In this document: positions 1-11,748 of the stretch, one piece after another
Layout: each line of letters begins with the position of its first letter
Numbering within the stretch: position 1 is the first letter of the stretch
Assembly (NCBI GenBank): GCA_016617855.1
Contig: JAECUM010011168.1
Location: 1 to 64,000, forward strand
From: Megalonaias nervosa
Taxonomy: Eukaryota > Mollusca > Bivalvia > Unionida > Unionidae
DNA length: 64,000 bases
Reading direction: 5' to 3'
The notes under the pieces: generated by a model
Seen by the model: only the letters and a program-made list of their open reading frames with translations
Databases searched by the model: none
Told to the model about the DNA's origin: nothing
Position numbers and translations under genes: made by a program

Positions 1-393
1 TGAAAAATATGATTTTATTTTATTCATCTCCGTATTATTTAGCGGAATATCGTCAAAAACTACTATCTTATGTTCAGATGCGTCAAGTTGATTAACTGGA
101 ATAAGATCTTCTGGCTGTCTGATTATAAAAAAATCTTTACCAGTATTAAAATCATCACGAAGTTTGTCATTATATTCGTTTAGTAGCTCGTACTTATCTT
201 GCTGTGGATTAATTGTGTAAATATAAACTCGATCGTAGTTAAAATTATCGCCGAGAAGTAAGTTCATAAGCAAATTTGTTTTTCCAGATCCAGTTCGCCC
301 AACAATAAGATAATGACAATCTGGAAGTTCATTGTTATGTTTATGTTTCACCAACCGCTCGGTATCAAAGTTTAATATCGACGATTTTGCCAT
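1..393 (-). CDS. DNA-packaging ATPase (A32/FtsK-HerA type), N-terminal 131 residues
   Basis: Reading leftward from the ATG at 391-393, the frame is open to the window edge. A Walker A P-loop (GRTGSGKTN, residues 32-40) is followed by a Walker B strand (KIVVFDD, about 109-115). Spacing and context match the poxvirus A32-like packaging ATPases carried by Polintons and virophages, which drive genome translocation into a preformed capsid. The protein is related in layout, but not close in sequence, to the complete ATPase at 45727-46392. The C-terminal portion is beyond the window, so intactness cannot be judged. Confidence 0.85.
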   Translation of the reverse strand, partial: MAKSSILNFDTERLVKHKHNNELPDCHYLIVGRTGSGKTNLLMNLLLGDNFNYDRVYIYTINPQQDKYELLNEYNDKLRDDFNTGKDFFIIRQPEDLIPVNQLDASEHKIVVFDDIPLNNTEMNKIKSYFS

Positions 394-461
394 CGTTGTT
401 ATATAATTTTATGTAATATTAAACTAAATAATGTTGACAATTTTATGTAAGACAATAAATA

Positions 462-1546
462 ATGAGCCACTATACAAAATTTGGAACATTAACAGGAGAT
501 TTATTGACTGAAGGTTATCAAGGTGACTTATCTAAGTACGCAACTCTTGATCAGCTAAGAAATGAAATTGATAATTTATTAAATCTCACAAGTGTAGATC
601 AAAATGAAGTTGTTATTTTCCAGGATAAACAAGGATGATTAAAGACGAGTAATGTACAACTGTCAAATGTACTTGTACGAATTCCCACCGCGGTTGTTAA
701 TAATATTGTTACTTTTACAAATCAAGGTAAGATACAAGATTCCGGTAACTCGATTAACGATTATATCAAAAAAGCTGGTGATTCATTTACGGGTTACATT
801 ATTATGAATCAAAATAAAATTATAGACCTTGGAAACCCAACCTCAGATACAGACGCCGCAACAAAAAAATATGTCGATGATCAAGAATCTAAGTACGTAT
901 TGGCCAACGGTGGCATAATGCGTGCATTTCTCAACATGAACAATAACGGCATTAATAATCTTAGAACACCGGAATATGATTTTGATGTTGCAACAAAAAA
1001 GTATGTTGATGATAAGGAAATTCCTATTTCAACTTCGTTAAAAACAATCGGTGATGAAATGACTACACTTAGTGTTACTTTTTCTAGACATGTAGAAACG
1101 TTCTTAAATTTTCGTAGAAACATAAACAAACCTTTAAAGAATTTTTTGGGGAACAACCAACCGTTGAAATAAAACTAGCCGACATTAACACAAAACTCAA
1201 CGACATTGTCAGTGGAATACCTACTATTGTTCAAAAAACTAATCTGATTAAAATTCCACATGAACAAATTAAAAATATCGTATATACAGTAGCATCAGGA
1301 TCAACAATATGGACACCGCAAAATAACACACTCGAACATACCGTAGAAGTAACTGGGTTATACAGGTTATCTATGTACGGTTCGGAAATTACTGCGGCAA
1401 CTTCATTATCACCGAATGAATATCATAATCCTCTATTGGTGATGCTAACCAAGAATATGAAAGAAATCTTTACGTTAATATCAACGGAAATGCCTCCGAG
1501 ACGTTACTGGTGGTTTCTGGAATTTATAGCTGAAACTTTTAATTAA
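462..1546 (+). pseudogene. Tail-fibre-like protein, broken copy
   Basis: The gene starts at the ATG at 462. It has a short N-terminal region, then two copies of a repeat containing the signature ATKKYVDD, the collagen-free fibre repeat common in phage and aquatic-virus receptor-binding proteins. A C-terminal region follows that is shared with the gene at 56707-57927. Two breaks are visible: an in-frame TGA at 636-638 (the sister copy has CGA) and a frameshift in a T/G run near 1141-1151. After the frameshift, homology to the sister copy continues to a TAA at 1544-1546. The expected role is a trimeric attachment fibre on the capsid vertex; that is inference from the repeat type and the position among structural genes. 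Confidence 0.75.
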
Positions 1547-1614
1547 TTACTTAACATCATTAGGTATAATGAATCAAACCAGAAACCAGCATTGTTGTAA
1601 ACTAATATTATATA

Positions 1615-2112
1615 ATGAAAAAATATATATTTGATTTCAATCACATTTCAAAAGAAATTCCAAAACAAGATGTGGATGCTCTAATGCAATATTACAAATT
1701 TTATCATAAAAAACTTTGGTGCGTGAAAAAATGTTACAAATATTATACCAAAATACTTCGAGTAATATCATATTTACCGCTGTTATTGACTGGATCTGGT
1801 ATAATTTCGAGTGGTGCATCATTAAACCCGTTTTTGCTAATAATATCGGGCATTGGTGTTTCTCTTGAAACAGCGTGTAAAAAGATAGAACCTCGACTCG
1901 CGACTAAAAAAAATAGTTGCCAAACGGCTAGTATCACCTATAAAAAATTACTTGATCAGATACGATCTTACTTGCGGGGTATAAAATATGATATGGACGA
2001 TTTAATACGTGAGTTTCGTACTATTGACAGTATGTTAACAGATATTCTACCAATGAGAGTTAGTAGGTATGAAAAAGATTATCAAAAAAAGTATGATAAT
2101 GAGAGGGTATGA
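1615..2112 (+). CDS. Two-membrane-segment protein of the fibre module (165 aa)
   Basis: The ORF starts at ATG 1615. It encodes a basic N-terminal segment (about residues 20-48, rich in Lys and Tyr) and two hydrophobic stretches (about 49-66 and 70-87). A charged, probably helical C-terminal half follows. The gene at 56210-56689 has the same length, membrane topology and position directly after the fibre gene, so the pair forms a conserved two-gene cassette. The layout resembles SLATT-like small membrane proteins, but no family can be assigned with certainty. Function unknown; a role at the membrane during entry or egress is a guess. Confidence 0.6.
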   Translation: MKKYIFDFNHISKEIPKQDVDALMQYYKFYHKKLWCVKKCYKYYTKILRVISYLPLLLTGSGIISSGASLNPFLLIISGIGVSLETACKKIEPRLATKKNSCQTASITYKKLLDQIRSYLRGIKYDMDDLIREFRTIDSMLTDILPMRVSRYEKDYQKKYDNERV

Positions 2113-2830
2113 AATATTATCTAAACAATAAAATAATATCACTTACCTGATTCACCCGGTGAAGACGTCCTCTTGAAAGTACAGCACGCAATGACTATGA
2201 GAGAATTTGACCGCCTTATATATACTTGTTCTGAAAATTAATTATCTAAAAAATCTCATCACCGTTTTGAGACACTTTAAGGTATTAATTTTCCGTTGTT
2301 TCCGTTACGTGATCTCCGTATGACTAAGGTATTTTACCTATGTTCTGGCAAATTCTAGATAATCACGTGATCTCCGTATGACGTGTTAAGGCATTTACCT
2401 GATTCGGTTGTCATAGAGATATTGATTTTTTTATGCTGCGCAACGGCTAGGCGTATTGATTAGGTAACATCTGTTACAGTCTAGGTATGCATGTTATATT
2501 TAGTGTGAAGTTATAGAATTATATCTGAGCTCAAACCAGACTTTCAGTTTTGTGTAAATCGTTTGGGGTGGGAGTTTTAGGGTCTCTGATAGAGGTAAAT
2601 TATATTTGTTAGGAGGTTGGGGAGGGTGTGAAAAAGGTCTTTGAGCTAGAATCGGCCTTTACTTCTACTACTGCTATATATAGTAAAAGTATACAAATTG
2701 TAACTATGTTTTTATAAAATTATATTTTTACAATCTATTGCTGTATTTAATTATGTTATTGTCCGCGTTCTACTGTTATGTATAATTAATTTGTTTTTTG
2801 GTTAGTTTTTCTTACTTTATTTTTCTTTCA
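2113..2830. other. Non-coding stretch with a short direct repeat
   Basis: No gene is recognised. A 19-base motif (CACGTGATCTCCGTATGAC and a near copy) occurs at 2305-2323 and 2365-2383. This may contain the lost terminus of the element to its left, but no inverted repeat was found. Confidence 0.4.
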
Positions 2831-2834
2831 TTAT

Positions 2835-3655
2835 ATATTATGGATACTTATGATGGACTTGACCTTGTCCAAAATCAAGTTCATTTTCTACTTGACCTGA
2901 ATCATTGAATATTTGTATTATGTAAGCAATTTACATATAGCCAATAGTTTTCCTAAGATTACTATCTTGGTCTGCGCCAAAGACACATTGTGTTTACCAT
3001 ATTTTACACTCAAACTATACCTCAGATTTTATTTTTAAACATTAGGAACCTTCTAGAAGGTTCTTTTTTCCATTAGGTGATCTTTTTTAGAAAATGCTAA
3101 ATGTGACCTGAGGTAAAGGACTAAATAATCGTGATTCTTTAGAAATTATTCATTCGTGCTTTAAGATATGAACAGAATAAATTGTATTATTGTTGTGTTC
3201 AGTAGTTCATTTGGGCTGGAGTTATATTTATTCAAATTATTTATTACCTGGAAATACAAGGTTCTTATCAACAATAACATTATTAGAAATACACGCTTGA
3301 ATATTTAGTGAAATTTCAAAGAAGGATTTTTCTTGGATTGTATTATTGTGATTCGATAATAGAATATCGGCACATCACCACAATAATAGCCACCACAGGC
3401 ACATCAGCACTTTCAGCGTTGTATTTAATTTGGATTTCCACTAAAGTTTATTCAGAACTTCAATCATTAGAACTTGTGTCTCTAATTCTTTGATTATATA
3501 GGACTTAATTCGTAATACCGTAAGTTACTTCTTTTTATATTTTCACTTTGTATTCAAGGTATTATTTGTTGAATTGTTCAAAATCTTGTTGCTTCTCACT
3601 CGTTTCTGTTACTTATTTTCAGACCATAGAGTCGTAATACTAAAGATAAATTTTT
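2835..3655 (-). repeat. LTR-like dispersed repeat, copy 1
   Basis: The segment shares long stretches with 19925-20745 and 43085-43604 (for example a run around GGGCTGGA followed by a TTCAAATTATTTA-type segment, and CACATCA-rich blocks). Its right end (CATAGAGTCGTAAT) resembles the ends of the LTR family at 11749-12654 and 35655-36287 read on the other strand. It is probably a diverged solo LTR of a gypsy-type element. Confidence 0.5.
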
Positions 3656-3665
3656 AATCAAATGC

Positions 3666-6396
3666 GGCAAAAGAACATGGGAGCTTTTATGTTTGATCCC
3701 TGTTTTACAGAAATCAAAATAGTATGGAGATAAACCTAAGATAATCCTTCCATTTAACAAATGCTTGTTTCTTTACACCATTAGTTTTTTTTTTTTTTTT
3801 TTTTTTAATTTCATATATTCCATCTTTTGTATTTTCTAATTCAGACCAATAAAATGTTCCATCAAATTTTGTATCACCATTTAAGCCTTTTATTTATAAT
3901 AACAATTCGATTAGTATTTTCCTAATATTTATTATTTTGAATAATTCTTCAGTCCAATTTCTTACGTAGCCTTTTTCAAGTTATGTTTTGTTTCATTGAT
4001 ATTCTTACCAAGTGGCCTATTTTATAGCTAGCCTTTTCTAATTAAAAGACATAGTTACTGCATAGATTCAGAGAAACATTTTTCTCATATTCATGTTTGC
4101 CAGCCCCTGTAATGTATTATCATCTTTGTTTATTATTAGTATCCCTATTTATCAGATTTGGTAGACCATCTCAGCATTTGTGTTTGATGTGAAAAGTTTC
4201 CACATTCTGTTTTTAAGAGTTCCAACTAAACGGTCAACAACAAGATATTTCCCCTCATTATATGTCTGTTATAAATTTCAATCTTGATATCATACTCCTT
4301 AATATCCTTGCTAAACTGATGTGTGCCTCCCTAGTCAGCTGTCCATGTTAATTTTATATGGTATTATGCATCGTTAAGTCAAACGTTCTTCTTATGTGTT
4401 CATGTAATTCTTCTGCTAATTCTGTTGTCCAGTCCAACGCTCCTGTATTTTATTGTCCTAGACCAAATGTATGCTTAAGATTTATAATTGGTATTTGAGA
4501 GAAATGTTTTATTGTCGCACTAATATGACCATCTAATTTTCATTAAACGTTTGTTTTCAAATTGTGATTTAGATTGAATGATAGCATAACAGTGATCATG
4601 ATTTTTACATATCAATTCAAGATTGATTACTAGAGAGTCAATATCTAATGGATTTTCTGGTCCACAATACCGATAACGTGTTACGTTAAAACCTTATTTT
4701 GTCTTAAAGGTAGATTTGTTCATGAATATCTATTTTGCCTCCTGTTTTGTTGACGAAAATCTGGTATTTCCTCTCACAATTAGAACATGTACAACTCAGA
4801 ACCTTTTCTTTTAGTCTTTGTATGATTAAAATCCTAATAATTTGTATCAGTTTGGTTTCTGCATGTCAAGTACTATTATTTCATGTCATATAAGTATGCT
4901 ACATTGTAATTTCATATTGTTTAATCAGGTGTTTATTGAAGTTACTTGGTTGTTGTTTAGAATCTAGCAAAATATTGATTGGCGTTTCACGTCTGTATCT
5001 GTGTATAATGCAATACACACATTAATAACCGCACATATTCTTATTCAGATGTAGAATTTCTGAAGTACTATACACAATATGCTTACCAAGTTTATTCATG
5101 TTTCTGTTTTTTTTAAAATTATTTCTAGTGAAGGTACTACAAATTAATGAAACAAAATTCAATGTTTTGACTCTTAGAATCATTATATTAGCTGCACAAT
5201 GCGTACAACCACCTTTAAACAAGGCCTTTAAATTAACAATGTTTCTGATTGTTTAGTATCTTTTTGTACGATGTCGTTGCTAAAGCAACCTCTTAAGTTC
5301 TTTTATATTATTCTTATTCAGAATTATCTCAGTCTAACTGTTTGAAAGTGGTTCTGTTTTAATGAGAATGACAGTGGTATTGTTCCAAGCAAGAAAGACC
5401 TTTCTGCCTTTGTGAAATGCCTTTACGTCTTATTCCTGGCAATGCTAGCCATTTCCCATTAGCAATAATTACCTCTTATTCCTGGCAATGCTAGCCATTT
5501 CCCATTAGCAATAATATCGGGTAAAATAGAATCTGCTAATCAAGGCAGCGACACAGGAAGGAACCCATCTTTTATATTTAATTGTCTCCATGAAAATGTT
5601 TTATGTACAGCATGGTCTTTATCATTTGCTCTTTTTATGTTTTTAATTTTTGTTTTGCATATTCTTTATTTTCTGTTTTGGTGAGGACTAAATATCAATC
5701 CAGTTTCAGTGGATTGTTATATTATATTATGGTACAAATGTTTTGTTTGGGTTTTTTTTTTCGTTTGTTTTTATAAAAACAAAATGGTTTTCGTTTAAAT
5801 AAACCAGAATTTTGTGTTGCTTTTGAATTTGATTAGCACCTCTTGTTCAAGTTATACCTAAAATTCCCAGCACAGGCAATATCTTTGGAATAAGCGGTTG
5901 AACGAATGGCATGAGAGCGGGTAATATCGACCATCCTTTTGAGCATATTTAGGAATAAATTATTTTCAACATCATACGTTCTCCTATTTGCTACCATGAA
6001 TTTGTTACAATTATTCTATCATCATAACCTTTCCTTTGATGCGCTTTTAATAGAATCATTATTGATAGTTGTTTCATAAAACCCGTTTCTTAGAAAAAAT
6101 GTTTCTGTTGATTTGTTAGTGGTACAGGAACCTAAGTATAAGATATTATAATTTATGGGGTCAACAACAATACTAATCCTGCTATTGAATGCTTTTAAAG
6201 TTATATATCTGTCACTGACAATGACAGCATGACAATTATATCCAGTATGTGCGCCTACCGGGTTTTACAAATTACCACATAACTACCGAGAAACTTATAT
6301 ATCACTGTTGATCATTATAAGTTCTTCATCATGCTTGCTAAAATCGAAATGAAATATAGCATAAATACGTCAAAACTCCAGAAATATCTACATTTG
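3666..6396. other. No gene recognised; low-complexity AT-rich DNA
   Basis: Only short chance ORFs occur. Visible features are a poly-T tract at about 3787-3807 and the 46-base tandem duplication listed separately. Nothing in the stretch resembles the missing N-terminal exons of the CLCA gene. Confidence 0.4.
5424..5515. repeat. 46-bp tandem duplication
   Basis: The segment beginning TCTTATTCCTGGCAATGCTA at 5428 is repeated almost exactly from 5474, a period of 46 bases, two copies. It is non-coding and probably a recent slippage or unequal-repair product. Confidence 0.85.
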
Positions 6397-6407
6397 CGTC
6401 TGTGTTA

Positions 6408-6649
6408 TGTTGCTGTTGTTGTATGGCTTAACGCCATTTTTCAGCACACGATAGGCTATACATGGCGGAGAGTATTAATGGTGGAGGAAGAACCCGGGAA
6501 AACCCCGGAAAGAACCACCGACCCACGAGAAGCTACTGGCAAGCTTTCTCACATACCCACGTTGGCCGAACCCGAGATTCGAGCCCACGCATACAGAGGT
6601 GAAAAGACAGTGATCCGTAACGGAAAGTGCTTTAGACCACTCGGCCACT
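6408..6649 (-). mobile_element. tRNA-derived SINE
   Basis: Read leftward the element begins with a tRNA-like head. It has an A-box-like GGCCGAGTGGTCTAAAGC near 6649-6630 and a B-box-like GGCTCGAATCTC near 6580. A GC-rich body follows, then a CAA-rich tail. It is flanked by an imperfect 11-base target duplication (CGTCTGTGTTA at 6397-6407, CGTCTGTATTA at 6650-6660), as expected for LINE-mobilised SINEs. The long ORF across it is fortuitous. Confidence 0.75.
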
Positions 6650-6660
6650 CGTCTGTATTA

Positions 6661-8504
6661 AGATCTATGTATATATTGACATCGTCTTGAAACAGCATGC
6701 ACGCTCGTGAATAATTGATATTCAGTCCTTCATAACTGCATTACAAGCTTAGGATACAAGGCACTATTAAGTTTGGTAAAAATGTGAATTATTGAACATG
6801 ATATGATTTTGATTTGAGTTATTACTTCTGATTATATTCTCTAATGCAATAAAACATATCTTAAAAGTTTTTCTGGTGCGTTTGTTGCGATTCACCAATT
6901 TGGATATAATTCATTAATGCTATATTGTTATCTATTTATGTTCATCACCTCAAAATACAAATGTTACGTGAAGAGTGGCAAATAAAGTTTGATTCAATAT
7001 CACGTGTCATAAAACCAATAATTCCAATTTGTATATCCACAGCCAAGTATAATTAATGTTACATTTTAGTAAATCTGCAACAGCTTCTGCTTTCGTTATA
7101 TATTATTCAGGAGATTCCTATGTAATACAATTTTGTATCTGATACTAATAAAGAACATTTTTGTATCACGGCATTCACCTAATATGTTAGATAATGGTAA
7201 AAAGAACGATATATGCTTATCTCCTGTTGTATAAAAGATGTTAAAAGATGTTGCTTTGTAAACCATTTATAGATAACCGTACACTAAACGCTGCCCGGAA
7301 TAAAGCTCCTGTAACTGTTGTCTCATTAGCTACAGTTGCAGAGCTTATCAACTCAGCACAGTTTTATTATTTTTAACTGTAACACATACACTGCCATTAT
7401 CTTTATTCCACTGCATGCTGGTTGCTGAACTGTTTTATGATTATGGTACTATTCTGTCCTGTAGAATATAAAAAATAAATGTAGTCTATCATCCATTGAA
7501 ATTTGGGCGCTATGAACTAGATTCTTTGTATTATTAACCAATGAAACCGTATCATTAGCATCATAACATGTAATATCAGCCATAACTAATTTGTCTCAGA
7601 TAGCAATAAAACTCTTATGTGGTGGTAAATACATAGCCTCAAACATCGTTTCCTTGCTGTGTTGATCATCCTTATTCATATTATTGCACTCTCTCTCAGT
7701 AAATATTCAACACACTGACCACATTTCGATTTTCTTCAAAGTACTCCTTTTGTTATAACCATACATGCTATGGTCATATTAAACTATAACGTTTTCATTC
7801 CACTATTATACATTAAATTACTCAAATTGTCTAATGAATGTTTCCTTAGCGATTTCTTTGATGTATGTTCTAACTCATACTTTATTATTTATATTCAAAA
7901 TTTTTTATTGTTTACTTTATTTCTGATGCTCAATTGGTTAGCACACTTTTTCAATTATTTTTTTCACCAAGAGCTTTTGACTAAGGCTCCCGTCTGTGTA
8001 TACCTTCTAATATATTAGAAACAATTTTAGATGCTTGTGATTTATCATATCTTTGTTTATGGTTGACAGTTTGCTTGTTAGAATATTGCTACCACCTGAA
8101 AACCTTTCTCAATGTGCCAAATACATTCCCAAGTATGGATCCACCAATAATTTTCTTCTTCTAGATATCGCGTATATGTCAATCACATGATTATCATCTG
8201 ATGCCATGCTGATTTTGTCAGATGATATTTAGTAAATTGTATTTACTGGCACGTATTTACTTCATTTGCCCGTATATATAATAGACAACCTGGTGCGCTG
8301 TTTGGTATAAATGAATATAATATACTACAACTGCTTCCATTGATATATGAACCTGTAATACAAACGCAAGGTATTAACAAAGAATTAACATATGTTATCT
8401 TTACAATTCATCAGAAGTATTGCTTTTTATTCTAATATTCTAGAATTATAACCTAAATATTAAATATACTTTTCGGAATTGTAGAATCAGCTTTGTAACT
8501 ATTT
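6661..8504. other. No gene recognised
   Basis: AT-rich sequence with no recognisable exon, repeat end or RNA gene. Short ORFs such as the one near 7770-8018 are composed of low-complexity hydrophobic residues and carry no family signal. Confidence 0.4.
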
Positions 8505-8666
8505 CCAAGTGTTAGTGTGTATTGTTGTAGTCTTGATCAGTCGTTATGCTATTTGATGCCAAGTGTTATTTGGTATTGTTGTAGTCTGGTTCAAAACTTT
8601 TCTTTTTTGATGCCAATTGTTATTTGGTATTGTTGTAGTCTGTTTCAATCCTTGTTATTTGATACC
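8505..8666. repeat. 54-bp minisatellite, about three units
   Basis: The motif GTATTGTTGTAGTCT recurs at about 8519, 8573 and 8627, giving a 54-base period with substitutions. Because 54 is divisible by three, an ORF runs through it (8517-8717). It has no homology signal and is taken as a by-product of the repeat. Confidence 0.75.
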
Positions 8667-10684
8667 AAGCCAAGCAATTATTTTTACCGCGAAGCTAATA
8701 TCAATAACATTTTATGATCCAGGTAGCATAATTAATGCATATCATGTACCGACATACCAATTTTTAACATTATATTTGTATGTGATATAAAGCGATGAGC
8801 ACAAATTTATTTCAGCACTGATTCACGATTGTTTGTAGTTTTTATTAACAGCCAAAACAATCTGAGTGAAGTATACTGTAAAATTGTGCGATGTACCCTG
8901 AGCTGCATTTACAATATTAAAGAATAATGCAGTTTTGAATGTCCTTTGTATAGTATACGTTTATTTGATTACATGTCATTTCCAAATATTGATTTATATC
9001 CATTAATTTATTGTTTCATTATCTAATTTTATGAAGTACATTAGTAATTTCATTATCAATAAACTTTATTGCCATTTTCCTTGATTGCGCATAATGAATG
9101 TAACTTTTCTGATTAATCATTATAGTCTCTATAATATTTGTCCTTTTAAATTTCTGTGATCTTTCATTATGTGGACACACAGTTAAGTGTTTGAGACTTA
9201 CAAATGTTTTAACGAACCAACAATGTAATGTGTCTTTGTATTAAATCTTTTTGTGATTAATTGATAAATCATAATCTACTTTCCTCGAAAACATTGTGAA
9301 AAACGTCTACCTATAGCTGTGCTAATTTTATGCGGTCAATATATATCTCCCCAAGTATAATTTAAGCGTCGATTTACATACTTTTATTGGTAATTTGATT
9401 TCAATATCTTAGTTATTATCACATTTCTATTTAAATCCAGGACCATACATTTTTTAATTTCAGTCAGACCATATTTAGCTCTGTTTGCTATTAAACTTTG
9501 TAATTTCGCCCAAAATTCTTTTAATGGCCTTTACTTTCACAGGAGTATTTTCAAAACCTACTGTTATTATGTCTGTATTTGCATCTATCAGCTCTGAGGG
9601 CGATGATAAACTTGTTCTTTTTTGTATGTTTCTTTTTAAATTCAAGGATTTAAACGTTATCCAAATTTATAACACGTATTTCTCTTTCTTTCCTGCTACA
9701 TCAGTTCCATGTGGTAATGCTAATGTTTATATTAGTTGGATTTGGCTTTGTTCTAGTTTTTTTTTTTTTTTGTAATTAACTGATCTTATTGCTCATCTCT
9801 ATCTTTTTGAACCTCACGAGTTTTATTATATTTTTGTAATAGACTGTACTAATGCTTAGCAATTTCGTTAAATCCTTGCTTGAGTAATTTATTAGTTAAT
9901 TATTTGTTTTCTTTAAAATTTCATTTGTCAATCAATTCTTTAGAAGTAAAATTACCAGACTATGATTTAGGAGTGGCATTATCATACAATGATGCAGAAG
10001 TGATGTTAACTGTGTGTGCTTTTTTTAGCAGCTCACCATGGTTATATCCACGCCAAAGATAGCATTGATTATTACTGTGACAAATGCAATAAATTACAAG
10101 AAAAAACTTCCACATAATAAATATGACATTATTCAATTATTACATAAGTATGTAACAAATAATAAATATCAAACATCACATTTCTCATAAACCAGAACAG
10201 ACCAAATCAAGATGCATTATAAAGCGGGTAAGTTTATTAAAACCGAATCACTAAGACAAAATACTTTAGTCTGGTTACCTGTTCAAAAATTATTTAATCC
10301 CTTCCAGATCCATTTTCAAACAAAACCTATTAAATAATAAAAAGTAGTACAAGAACATAACATGATATGGATTAAAATACAATCTAAATACGTTTATTTG
10401 TTTTTCTTGGCACGCAAGAACTTGCAACTTAGTGTAATGTAACATTTTCATACTTAATTTCAATCACGGCATAGTTTTCTATTCTTGCAATTCGTGAAAA
10501 CAGCTAAACATTATCATTGCCCTCTCTTGTTGCAGATGATGTATATTGTGATTTTTTATTTGGTCAATCATAAATTTTTTATTACAGCAGTAATGTTTTT
10601 CTCTTGGTCTTTTATTAAATTTACTTGTGGATACCCTATTTTCTCCATAAATACACTATAACTATAAAATAGAATGAATATAAA
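8667..10684. other. No gene recognised
   Basis: AT-rich, with homopolymer T runs (for example about 9759-9772). No exon-like or viral-like reading frame with recognisable motifs was found. Confidence 0.4.
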
Positions 10685-11730
10685 ATGTTTGGAACACTAA
10701 CATATACCACTGGTGATGCAGGATTGGATACAATTAAATATGCAACAAGAAATTAAATATTAAATACAGATAATATAATATAAATGTAAGATTCTCATAT
10801 TTAATTTCAAACATATCATCGTCGTTTTGTCTTTAATTTTGCAATTTCAAAATTAGCAAACCATTATCATACTATTAAATATGCAAGAAATGAAGTTATA
10901 AATATAAATATTGAATTGCATGAACACATCGTGTGGAATGTCTACAGCCTAGATCTATAGAAATGTTAAAAAATCTAAACATGAACAACAAGGCTGTAAA
11001 ATTAGTAAACTTGTTGATGCAAGTCATGCAGTAATAAACAGGATTTACATAATAATGTTAATGTTCTCATGACAAATCTCACTAACAACCAGTTCAAGAG
11101 AGTTGATGAATAATCTCAAATTAGATGATATTCATTCGAAACAATACTGATGATACGTCGACTGGTAACTTGGACATCCCATGGGCCTGGATGCAGTTAG
11201 ACTGGTAACTTGGATATTTCATGGGCCTGGACGCAATTAGACTGGTCACTTGGATATCCCGTGGGTCTGGACACAGTTAAACTGGTAACTTGGATATCCC
11301 ATATTGTTTGTTCTGACATTGGAGCTGCAAAAGAATTATATTTAAGCGTGATGATTAGTTATTAGTGATAATGACGAGAAAACGCCCAATCAGTATTTTA
11401 ACTTCTGATGACTTGATAACGAAATTAAAAGTGATCAGACAGCTCATTTAGAAACAAGTGATGCTGATGTTACACATGTTTATGGCAATGTAAACATAGT
11501 GCAAACAACAAATGTATCTGACCGAGATGTTGATTAAGATGCATCCACCACACAGAATGTGGATATAACATCTTTATCTAAGTTGGCGATGCAATGACTG
11601 GGATATTGAATAATGGTGAACATAAAATCACAACAAGCTATAAAGCTATGATGATATTGACACGACAAATAAAAATATTATAATAATAAAATAGCCGATA
11701 TTATTAGTAAAGTAAACATGAAGAAAGTTA
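10685..11730 (+). pseudogene. Ancient remnant of a tail-fibre-like gene
   Basis: The first codons after ATG 10685 resemble the fibre start at 462 (FGTLT-type N-terminus). Further on there are decayed repeats of the phage-fibre kind, for example MNNKAVKLVN near 10980-11010, an NLTNNQFK stretch near 11075, and a GDAMTG-LNNGEHKI-like stretch near 11590. Numerous stops and frameshifts interrupt the frame and a 40-bp minisatellite has expanded inside. It ends just before the solo LTR at 11749. This is a third fibre gene in the window, much older than the other two, and has no recognisable viral neighbours. Confidence 0.55.
11161..11300. repeat. 40-bp minisatellite, 3.5 units
   Basis: Units starting ACTGGTAACTTGGA recur at 11161, 11201, 11241 and 11281 with a 40-base period. 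The array lies within the decayed fibre remnant. As 40 is not a multiple of three it would scramble any reading frame. Confidence 0.85.
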
Positions 11731-11748
11731 CATATAATATTGCACTAT

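Larger units (their letters stand above)
1..2112. mobile_element. Edge of a second Polinton/adintovirus-like element, truncated by the window
   Basis: Three virus-type genes are packed together: a leftward packaging ATPase and, 68 bases away and divergent, a rightward tail-fibre-like gene followed by a two-membrane-segment gene. The fibre and two-TM genes are homologues of the pair at 56210-57927 in the large element and keep the same order. Here, however, the fibre neighbours the ATPase, whereas in the large element it neighbours the protease and the ATPase sits at the far terminus. So this is a separate lineage or a rearranged copy, not a duplicate. No terminal inverted repeat was recognised to the right of 2112; the left part lies outside the window. 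Confidence 0.75.

Noticed and set aside
6331..6690. 119-residue ORF with proline-rich sequence
   Set aside because: It lies across a tRNA-derived SINE with a target duplication; the frame is accidental.
8517..8717. Repetitive Cys/Leu ORF
   Set aside because: Arises because the 54-bp minisatellite period is a multiple of three.
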